NCBI GenBank assembly: GCA_011773575.1
Contig: WVXJ01000194.1
Span: 6,421 to 11,516 of the forward strand
Source of the DNA: Armatimonadota bacterium
GTDB taxonomy: Bacteria > Armatimonadota > Hebobacteria > Hebobacterales > WVXJ01
Reading direction: 5' to 3'
DNA length: 5,096 bases
Shown here: positions 1-5,096 of the stretch, in pieces
Numbering within the stretch: position 1 is the first letter of the stretch
How the letters are laid out: every line of letters begins with the position of its first letter
Position numbers and translations under genes: made by a program
Notes under the pieces: generated by a model
What the model was told of the DNA's origin: nothing
The model's input: only the letters and a program-made list of their open reading frames with translations
Database searches by the model: none

Positions 1-18
1 AGATTCGACGCGGGCAAG

Positions 19-2376
19 ATGATTGGCCTCGCGCTCTGCCGCGGAGGCCTGCTGGCGGCGGTATTTCTGGCTCCGATTGTATGGGCGCGCTTCGACGGCC
101 TGGGAGCGGCGGTGGTGCTCTCCTGTCTCTGTCTGGGGGGAATCGGATTCATGATTTCCAAGCCGGAGAGGCTTCTGCCTGCGGGCCTTCCCCTCTCTTC
201 ATTCCACCTCGCCCTTGCTGCGCTCGTTCTCGTTTCCCTGGTCTCCTATTTCTCCAGCCTCTCCACATTCGCAAGCGGTCTGGATCTGGTGCGGTTGGCG
301 GCGGGGGCGCTGGTTTTCTGGCTCGCGCTGTGGGCAGGAGCGGAGGGGGAAGTTCAAAATTCAGAGGTGAGAGTTGAGAGTAATGCAGCAACGCGGCCCC
401 GCAAGTCGAAGCGCGCTTCCCGTCAGACGAGAAAAAATCTCCAACCCGCCCTGACGGCGATCTTCTTCATGATCCTGGTGGCGGCGGGCTGTGTGGTGCA
501 TGATTGGTTTTCTTACTACGATACTCCGGCTCAGGTCATGCTGCTGCTGGCGCTTATCGCGGTCGGCTCTTTGTTGATATTCGCTTATCTCTGGGCAAGA
601 CCCGCCGGTATTGATACAATCAGTGTTGCGCTCGTTGCCACCGGCATAGTCGCTTTGTACGGCATCCATGAATGGCTCAATGTGCGCTTTGTAGTGGGTA
701 ATGAGACCTGGCAGGTCTTCTCCACTTTCTATAATCCGAATCCGCTTGCCGGTTTTCTGGGGATGGCGCTGTTCCTTTCCTTGGGTGCGCCTGGATGTGC
801 AATAATCGCCAAGCGGGGCGCAGCCCGCAGCCATTTCTTCCCCATTATCACAGCGATTCTCATTCTTGCTTGCCTTCCGTTCACATACTCCAAAGGAGCG
901 TGGGCGAGCCTCTATCTCGCCGGGGCCGTTTGGCTCATCTTGCTGGCTCTGATCCTTTCGACCTCCCGGCTGAAGAAGGCAGTTCTCATCGGCCTTATTC
1001 TTGCAGTCATGTTTGCCGCCCCTGTCGGTCTCTCATTTGCCCGTCCCGGTCTGCAGGCAAAGGCGAGGACGGCCCTAAGCCTGAAAAACCGCTCCAACAT
1101 GTTTCGCTATCTCACCTGGAAAGCAAGCCTCGAGATGGCCGCGGGTTACCCCTGGACAGGGGTGGGAGCGGGCGCCTTCGAATATGGCTTCGGACAGTAT
1201 GCTATCGCCGGTTATACCCGCCGCGCCCATCAGAACTATCTGGAGACAGCGGCTGAGCTCGGCTGGCCCGGCCTCTTCTGTTTCGTCTGGCTGCTGGCGG
1301 CGGGAATCGTGGGTCTGGGGCGTGCAGTGAAACGGGCGCAGAATGGTGAAAAGAAGATCCTTGCCGCGGGGGCGCTGTGTGCATCACTGGTGATGATATT
1401 TCATAGTTTCCTTGACTACGACTGGTATATTGGAGCCAATATGACCTTTTTCTTTCTTGCCTGCGGGCTGGGTATTTCCGCAGGGTCCGGCGCCGCCGCA
1501 GATGCCGGGAAGGGGAAGATGAGAATTGGCTGGAGAGTCACCGCGGTAGTATTCTTCCTGCTGCTCGCAGCAAAAGCCGTTACTCTGGGCTGGGCGGATA
1601 GAGAGTACCGCGCTGCACAGGAGTCGACTCGGAAAGGGCTTTTCCTGGAGGCAAGAAGCCATCTTCAAAGGGCCGTAAGACTGGCTCCTGATTTTGGTCG
1701 CGCCTATTGGAAACTGGCATCTCTCTCTCCTTCACAGGAGAGCATTTCCCTACTTGAAAAAGCAGCCTCCCTGGAACCCAAGTACCCGGTCTATCCCGCT
1801 TCCCTTGGGCGGATGCGTAAGGAGGCTGGAGACTTGGAGGGAGCGCTCAGTGCCTATCGGGAAACGACGGCACTGAATCCACAGCAGTTGAATGCCTGGA
1901 TTTCTATTGCTGAGATAAATCTCACTCTAGGCCGGAGAGAAGAGGCGATAGAAGCATTTCAGCACATCATCGAGATTCAGCAGGGGCCTGCCGGTCGTTA
2001 CCAGGCGATTGAATATGAGGTGAAGATCGAATACGCGGAAGCCCACTACGCCATGGCGGTGGTGTTGTCGAACGGTGTCATTGAAGGCGGCGAAGAGACT
2101 GCAATGGAACATCTCCAGGAAGCCGTGCGGCTGTTGAAGAAGTATGAGAGGGTGGGCAGGATGTTCACAGAACAGCGCAGGGTCATTGGAGAGGCAGCCC
2201 CGGGAATAGAAGATAAGGTTGCCTTGCTGAAGGGGAAATGCTATTTCAGAATGGCCGGCATACTGCGCGGGAGAGGTGAACAGGCGGAGGCTGACGAGAT
2301 GCTGGCCTCGGCCATGGAAGTGCGCTCCGATATCGCCAGGATCGTCGCCGCGGAGGATCTGGAATGGCTCAAGTAG
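19..2376 (+). CDS. O-antigen ligase/Wzy-family polytopic membrane protein with C-terminal TPR domain
   Basis: This 785-residue protein has many membrane segments over roughly residues 5-515, followed by a soluble tail. Wzy_C-type hallmarks are visible: FYNPNPLAGFLGMAL (237-251), TYSKGAWASLYLAG (289-302), a WKASLEMAAGYPWTGVGAGAF stretch (from 367), and RRAHQNYLETAAELGWPGLF (401-420). The family includes WaaL-type O-antigen ligases, Wzy polymerases and protein O-glycosyltransferases, which move undecaprenyl-linked glycans at the outer face of the inner membrane. Which of these activities applies cannot be told here. Residues about 526-770 hold TPR-like helical pairs, clearest at 526-559, 592-621 and 626-658; such ligase-TPR architectures are common in bacteria. 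A basic stretch, RPRKSKRASRQTRK (126-139), precedes a membrane segment and probably lies in the cytoplasm. No good ribosome site precedes the ATG at 19 and the frame is open to base 1, so the gene may begin earlier. Family call is firm; substrate is unknown. Confidence 0.85.
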   Translation: MIGLALCRGGLLAAVFLAPIVWARFDGLGAAVVLSCLCLGGIGFMISKPERLLPAGLPLSSFHLALAALVLVSLVSYFSSLSTFASGLDLVRLAAGALVFWLALWAGAEGEVQNSEVRVESNAATRPRKSKRASRQTRKNLQPALTAIFFMILVAAGCVVHDWFSYYDTPAQVMLLLALIAVGSLLIFAYLWARPAGIDTISVALVATGIVALYGIHEWLNVRFVVGNETWQVFSTFYNPNPLAGFLGMALFLSLGAPGCAIIAKRGAARSHFFPIITAILILACLPFTYSKGAWASLYLAGAVWLILLALILSTSRLKKAVLIGLILAVMFAAPVGLSFARPGLQAKARTALSLKNRSNMFRYLTWKASLEMAAGYPWTGVGAGAFEYGFGQYAIAGYTRRAHQNYLETAAELGWPGLFCFVWLLAAGIVGLGRAVKRAQNGEKKILAAGALCASLVMIFHSFLDYDWYIGANMTFFFLACGLGISAGSGAAADAGKGKMRIGWRVTAVVFFLLLAAKAVTLGWADREYRAAQESTRKGLFLEARSHLQRAVRLAPDFGRAYWKLASLSPSQESISLLEKAASLEPKYPVYPASLGRMRKEAGDLEGALSAYRETTALNPQQLNAWISIAEINLTLGRREEAIEAFQHIIEIQQGPAGRYQAIEYEVKIEYAEAHYAMAVVLSNGVIEGGEETAMEHLQEAVRLLKKYERVGRMFTEQRRVIGEAAPGIEDKVALLKGKCYFRMAGILRGRGEQAEADEMLASAMEVRSDIARIVAAEDLEWLK
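351..385 (+). repeat. Degenerate heptamer-periodic tract inside the ligase-family gene
   Basis: Five consecutive 7-base units can be read here: agttcaa, aattcag, aggtgag, agttgag, agtaatg. The tract is purine-rich and unlike the GC-rich sequence around it. In frame it encodes a hydrophilic segment, residues about 111-122 (EVQNSEVRVESN), in a loop after a membrane segment, where an insertion would be tolerated. The AGT-n-n-AG pattern resembles the reverse complement of the array at 4032-4087 (agtctag/agtccag), so it may be a decayed member of the same repeat family. The unit match is imperfect, so that link is inference. Confidence 0.45.
2352..2356 (+). promoter_or_regulatory. Shine-Dalgarno site for the FecCD-type permease, inside the upstream gene
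   Basis: GGAGG lies 7 bases before the ATG at 2364, a near-ideal spacing, within the last codons of the ligase-family gene. It decides the permease start and fits translational coupling across the 13-base overlap, which ends at the upstream stop codon TAG (2374-2376). Confidence 0.75.
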
Positions 2377-3485
2377 AATCTTCCGCGCCGACATTCGATA
2401 CTCAATCATCTCCGCCGGCCGGCCCCAGCCTGCTTGCCCGGCTGCTCCTGATTCTCCTGGGGCTGGGTCTTTTCTTGATCTTCACCGTTGCGGTGGCGGC
2501 GGGTCTGGGGGCGGTCAGCATTCCGCCCGCGGATCTGTTTCACTCCATCGTCAACCGGCTGGGAGGCGCGGAGAGCGCACTCGGCGGCACAGACCAAATC
2601 CTGTGGGGGCTGCGGCTGCCGCGCATCGCCCTGGGAGCGATTGTGGGGGCGGCGCTCGCAATCGCCGGCGGCGCCCTGCAAGGGCTGCTTCTCAATCCTC
2701 TCGCGGATCCCTATCTTATTGGGGTTTCCGCGGGGGCTGCCTTGGGTGCCTCTGTGGCGATCAGGGTTTCGGATAATGCCTCCACTTCCATGCGAATCCT
2801 CAGCCGCCTGGCGGAAATCACCGAGGGGCTGGGGCGCACCCTCGCCGCTTTCGCCGCCGCCATCATCACACTCCTTATCGTATATCGGCTTGCTCTCAAA
2901 AACGGAAGGCTGGGCCGGGAATCCTTTATCCTCGCCGGAGTCGTGGTGGGGTCTTTCATGTGGGCACTTGTAACCCTCATCATGGCCACCTCTCACGGCG
3001 GCCAGTTGACCGGGGTGGTAACTTGGCTGTTGGGAAATCTGACGCTGGTGTCTTCATGGACCAGTGTAGGGGTGGCGGGCCTGGTCGTGCTGGCCGGCGC
3101 TCTGGGGCTGTACGCGTTCAGCAGAGACCTAAACTTGATTGCCTTGGGAGAGGAGCCGGCCAAACAGTTGGGGGTTGAGGTTGAGAGATTAAAGAAGGTG
3201 GTAATTCTGCTGGCGGCTCTGCTGACGGCGGCGGCGGTGTCGGTGAGTGGGGTAATCGGCTTTGTGGGCCTCATAATCCCACATATGGCGCGCAGGATGT
3301 GGGGGCCCGACCATCGCATTCTGCTGCCGGCCTCGGCTCTCCTGGGAGCCAGTTTCCTGGTGTGGGCGGATACCCTCGCGCGGGTCGCCTCGGAACTGCT
3401 GCCGGTGGGGGTGATTACTTCTCTGTTGGGCGCGCCTTTCTTCTGTTATCTGCTGGTGAGCGGACTTCGCCGGTCAACCGAGTAA
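2364..3485 (+). CDS. FecCD/BtuC-family ABC transporter permease (iron-siderophore, heme or cobalamin type)
   Basis: This 373-residue inner-membrane permease belongs to the FecCD/BtuC family, which forms the channel of type II importers for siderophores, heme or vitamin B12. Family signatures are LRLPRIALGAIVGAALAIAG (83-102), GALQGLLLNPLADPYLIGVS (103-122), the coupling-helix region LGEEPAKQLGV (261-271), GVIGFVGLIIPHMARRMWG (296-314) with DHRILLPASALLGA (316-329), and LPVGVITSLLGAPFF (346-360). It is longer than E. coli BtuC because of a hydrophilic N-terminal extension of about 22 residues and an apparent extra segment at about 134-158. The start is fixed by GGAGG at 2352. The gene overlaps the upstream ligase-family gene by 13 bases. 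No ATP-binding or periplasmic binding-protein gene lies next to it on the downstream side, so the partners must be elsewhere. The substrate cannot be assigned from the sequence. The family call is very firm. Confidence 0.93.
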   Translation: MAQVESSAPTFDTQSSPPAGPSLLARLLLILLGLGLFLIFTVAVAAGLGAVSIPPADLFHSIVNRLGGAESALGGTDQILWGLRLPRIALGAIVGAALAIAGGALQGLLLNPLADPYLIGVSAGAALGASVAIRVSDNASTSMRILSRLAEITEGLGRTLAAFAAAIITLLIVYRLALKNGRLGRESFILAGVVVGSFMWALVTLIMATSHGGQLTGVVTWLLGNLTLVSSWTSVGVAGLVVLAGALGLYAFSRDLNLIALGEEPAKQLGVEVERLKKVVILLAALLTAAAVSVSGVIGFVGLIIPHMARRMWGPDHRILLPASALLGASFLVWADTLARVASELLPVGVITSLLGAPFFCYLLVSGLRRSTE

Positions 3486-3564
3486 CTCTGAAATCCCGCT
3501 GATACCTATCATCATGGCAGTTCCACACCAAGAGGAGGCAGAATCTCAGTTTCTTCTCAGCCTA

Positions 3565-3573
3565 TGGTATAAT
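3565..3573 (+). promoter_or_regulatory. Extended -10 promoter for the receiver-domain gene
   Basis: TGGTATAAT matches the sigma-70 extended -10 consensus (TGn followed by a perfect TATAAT at 3568-3573). No good -35 hexamer is seen 16-18 bases upstream, which extended -10 promoters do not strictly need. Transcription would begin near 3580, about 23 bases before the ATG at 3603. This implies a unit separate from the permease and argues against the GTG at 3579 as the translation start. Confidence 0.6.
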
Positions 3574-3593
3574 CCCCTGTGCTACTTACCCGC

Positions 3594-3597
3594 GAGG
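3594..3597 (+). promoter_or_regulatory. Ribosome binding site selecting the ATG at 3603
   Basis: GAGG lies 5 bases before the ATG at 3603. The alternative in-frame GTG at 3579 has no such site, and it would sit at or just before the predicted transcription start. Confidence 0.55.
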
Positions 3598-3602
3598 CTC
3601 AA

Positions 3603-3983
3603 ATGGCGAAAATACTCATAGTAGAAGATGATCCACCGACCCTAGCACTGGTGAAGGCTACACTGGAAGAGGCGGGACACGCCGTCAGCCAAGCCGGCAA
3701 TGGCGCGGAAGCGGTGATAGCGGTAAACAGCGATGCCCCGGATTTGATACTGATGGACATAATGATGCCGATAATGAACGGCTTTCAGGCCCTGCATGTC
3801 CTCAAGAGCAGCCCCATGACCAAAGACATACCTGTGGTAATGCTTACCGCCCGCTCCGGAGATGTAGACATGGCGCAGGGATGGGCCGAGGGCGTTGATT
3901 TCTATCTCACAAAGCCCTTCTCCCCCAAAGAACTGCTCACAGTTGTCAAGAGGATCCTCCCCGCGAAGGACGCAGAAGCCTGA
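3603..3983 (+). CDS. Single-domain response regulator (CheY-like receiver protein)
   Basis: A 126-residue protein made of one receiver domain and nothing else. Expected sites are present: the acidic cluster E8-D9-D10 (ILIVEDD), the phosphoacceptor D52 in LILMDIMMPIMNG, the conserved threonine T82 (VVMLTAR), the aromatic switch region F100/Y101 and the lysine K104 (YLTKPFSPKEL). It should therefore be phosphorylated on aspartate by a histidine kinase and act by binding a partner, since there is no DNA-binding or enzymatic output domain. Length matches CheY/Spo0F-type proteins. The start at 3603 is chosen over the GTG at 3579 because of the GAGG site, the promoter position and the usual MAKILIVEDD-type N-terminus. 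No kinase or chemotaxis gene is adjacent, so its pathway is unknown. It has its own promoter and is followed by repeats rather than by a clear terminator. Confidence 0.93.
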   Translation: MAKILIVEDDPPTLALVKATLEEAGHAVSQAGNGAEAVIAVNSDAPDLILMDIMMPIMNGFQALHVLKSSPMTKDIPVVMLTARSGDVDMAQGWAEGVDFYLTKPFSPKELLTVVKRILPAKDAEA

Positions 3984-4031
3984 GCGCAGGTCTGCGATTC
4001 CTCCTGTCAGGCAAATCGGCCCAATCGCTTC

Positions 4032-4087
4032 GACACCAGACTCTAGACCCTGGACTCTGGACTCTAGACTCTGGACTCTAGACTCCA
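4032..4087. repeat. Tandem 7-base repeat array, eight units, consensus GACTCT(A/G)
   Basis: Eight head-to-tail heptamers lie between the receiver gene and miaB: gacacca, gactcta, gaccctg, gactctg, gactcta, gactctg, gactcta, gactcca. The inner units are nearly identical and alternate A and G at the last base; the outer units have decayed. The array begins about 50 bases after the receiver gene stop. Heptameric short tandem repeats are known from intergenic regions of several bacterial groups, such as cyanobacteria. Their role is generally unclear. The period is directly readable in the sequence. Confidence 0.92.
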
Positions 4088-4098
4088 ATACTATCCTA

Positions 4099-4170
4099 TG
4101 ACATACTCTTGCTGCTCTGCGAAGCAGCGATGTTACTCCGCTGCGAAGCACGAGCCGTGGGGATATGTCA
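4099..4170. repeat. 72-base element with perfect 7-base terminal inverted repeat and inner hairpins, abutting the miaB start
   Basis: TGACATA (4099-4105) is the exact reverse complement of TATGTCA (4164-4170). Inside the arms, CTCTTGC (4106-4112) pairs with GCACGAG (4148-4154) with one mismatch. Alternatively, GCTGCT (4111-4116) pairs with AGCAGC (4123-4128) around a 6-base loop. The 10-mer CTGCGAAGCA occurs twice, at 4117-4126 and 4141-4150, each containing TGC-GAA-GCA. No flanking target duplication was seen. The right arm covers an alternative in-frame ATG (4165), and the purine-rich GTGGGGA (4157-4163) that could serve as the miaB ribosome site lies in the unpaired part. It may be a small palindromic repeat or a leader structure affecting miaB translation; neither is proven. 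Confidence 0.55.
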
Positions 4171-4173
4171 GGC

Positions 4174-5096
4174 ATGTCGCGCTTTTTCATCCAAACCTAT
4201 GGCTGCCAGATGAATGAGGCGGATTCGGAGATCATGGCCCGCATCCTGCAAAGGGCGGGTTATGAACCCACCGACGCTCCGGAAGAGGCTTCAATCATCC
4301 TCCTCAATACCTGCTGTGTGCGGGCAAAGCCGGAGCAGAAGGTCTATTCCCGCCTGGGTGAATTGCGCCCCATCAAAGAGCGCCGCCCGGAGGTTATCAT
4401 CGCCCTTGCCGGCTGTATGGCCCAGAAAGAGGGGCAGGCCCTGCTGAAGCGGGTTCCCTATCTGGACCTGGTAATCGGGACTCATCAATTCCACCGCATA
4501 GAGGAGTTCATTCACTCCTGCCAACAGGGCGGGAGGCGAATCTGTGTGCTGGGATCTGAGGATGACCCCTCCATTGCGCGCCATGAATTGGCCGCGCAGA
4601 CTAAGACCGGGGCGAACTTGAAGGCCTTTGTGCCGATTATCCGCGGCTGTGACAATAATTGCACTTATTGTGTCGTCCCCTCCGTCAGAGGCCGCCAGAA
4701 GAGCCGTCCCCTTCATGAGATAAAAGCTGAGACAGAGGCACTTACCGCACGCGGCTGCAAAGAGGTTACTCTCCTGGGCCAGAATGTTCTCGCCTATGGC
4801 CGGGACTTGCCCGTAAACGCCGATTTCGTTTCTTTGCTGGAGAGCCTGCAAGATGTGGAGGGGCTCGAGCGCATCCGCTTCACCACCGCCCACCCCAGAG
4901 ATGTGGATGATAGATTGATCGAAGCCGTCGCCGGTCTGCCAAAGGTGTGTGAACACTTACACCTTCCCATCCAGGCGGGACATGACCGCCTGCTGAAGGC
5001 GATGGGACGGGGACATACAACGGACTATTATCTGGAGATGGTGGAGAAGATCCGGGCGAAGATTCCCGGTGTATCAATCACTACAGATATAATGGT
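4174..5096 (+). CDS. miaB: tRNA-2-methylthio-N6-dimethylallyladenosine synthase MiaB, 3' end beyond the window
   Basis: MiaB is a radical-SAM methylthiotransferase that converts i6A37 to ms2i6A37 in tRNAs reading UNN codons, using two 4Fe-4S clusters. The visible 307 codons hold the N-terminal UPF0004 domain, with FIQTYGCQMNEADSE (5-19) and cluster cysteines C11, C46 (LLNTC) and C81 (LAGCMAQ). The radical-SAM motif CxxxCxxC is C159-C163-C166 in RGCDNNCTYCVVP, followed by VRGRQKSR. Further family signatures are EVTLLGQNVLAYG (197-209), TTAHPRD (237-243) and HLPIQAGHDRLLKAMGRGHT (263-282). The YGCQMNE motif favours MiaB over RimO or MtaB. Family members usually have about 440-475 residues, so the end of the radical-SAM domain and the TRAM domain lie outside. 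ATG 4174 gives the usual short N-terminus. An in-frame ATG at 4165 adds three residues but has GGGG only 2 bases before it; the frame is open back to a stop at 4099. Confidence 0.95.
   Translation, partial: MSRFFIQTYGCQMNEADSEIMARILQRAGYEPTDAPEEASIILLNTCCVRAKPEQKVYSRLGELRPIKERRPEVIIALAGCMAQKEGQALLKRVPYLDLVIGTHQFHRIEEFIHSCQQGGRRICVLGSEDDPSIARHELAAQTKTGANLKAFVPIIRGCDNNCTYCVVPSVRGRQKSRPLHEIKAETEALTARGCKEVTLLGQNVLAYGRDLPVNADFVSLLESLQDVEGLERIRFTTAHPRDVDDRLIEAVAGLPKVCEHLHLPIQAGHDRLLKAMGRGHTTDYYLEMVEKIRAKIPGVSITTDIM

Noticed and set aside
1927..2409. Minus-strand frame of 160 codons opposite the TPR tail
   Set aside because: It is antisense to the well-supported TPR coding region and has no recognisable domain.
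2406..2996. Minus-strand frame of 196 codons opposite the permease
   Set aside because: Its low-complexity composition, rich in G, Q, R, E and P, is typical of a shadow of a GC-rich membrane-protein gene.
3172..3188. Repeated gttgag in the permease gene, considered as another heptamer tract
   Set aside because: The period is six, only two copies exist, and it encodes conserved-looking VEVERLK in the coupling region, so it is explained by coding.
3531..3538. AGAGGAGG, a strong Shine-Dalgarno-like sequence in the gap after the permease
   Set aside because: No ATG, GTG or TTG follows at a usable spacing, so it probably has no role in translation.
3579..3602. Upstream GTG start adding eight residues to the receiver protein
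   Set aside because: It lacks a ribosome site and lies at the predicted transcription start. The extra residues are not part of the receiver fold.
3514..3621. Possible 35-codon small ORF starting at ATG 3514 before the receiver gene
   Set aside because: No ribosome site precedes its ATG, it contains the promoter for the next gene, and it overlaps the start of that gene.
3642..4190. Minus-strand frame of 182 codons covering the receiver gene and the heptamer array, with a coiled-coil-like LESRVQS repeat
   Set aside because: It lies antisense to a clear receiver domain for most of its length. The protein repeat is simply the 7-base DNA repeat read in frame, which gives a 7-residue period. No family resemblance was seen.

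Overview
This is a GC-rich bacterial window with four genes, all on the plus strand: a membrane glycan ligase/polymerase-like protein with a TPR tail, a FecCD/BtuC-type ABC transporter permease, a stand-alone response-regulator receiver protein, and the first two thirds of the tRNA methylthiotransferase gene miaB, cut by the window end. miaB and the Shine-Dalgarno-type ribosome sites show a bacterium. The sequence alone does not fix the phylum. An O-antigen-ligase-like protein hints at, but does not prove, a cell envelope carrying surface polysaccharide.

Layout. Positions 19-2376 encode a Wzy/O-antigen ligase family protein; its frame is open to the left edge, so the true start could lie upstream. 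Its stop overlaps the start of the permease gene (2364-3485) by 13 bases, so the two are probably cotranscribed and translationally coupled. A 117-base gap follows, with a near-consensus extended -10 promoter (3565-3573) that starts a new unit for the receiver protein (3603-3983). A 190-base gap (3984-4173) then holds two unusual structures: an eight-unit array of a 7-base repeat (4032-4087) and a 72-base element bounded by a perfect 7-base inverted repeat (4099-4170), whose right arm runs almost into the miaB start at 4174. No convincing rho-independent terminator was seen in either gap.

The genes do not form one obvious pathway. The permease has neither an ATPase nor a binding-protein gene beside it here, and the receiver protein has no histidine kinase beside it. 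The miaB gene is housekeeping. No clearly new defence, mobile or biosynthetic system is visible. The most distinctive signal is the heptamer repeat. A second, more degenerate 7-base-periodic tract sits inside the first gene (351-385) and, read on the opposite strand, resembles the intergenic array. This suggests a dispersed short-repeat family in this genome that can also occur inside coding sequence.
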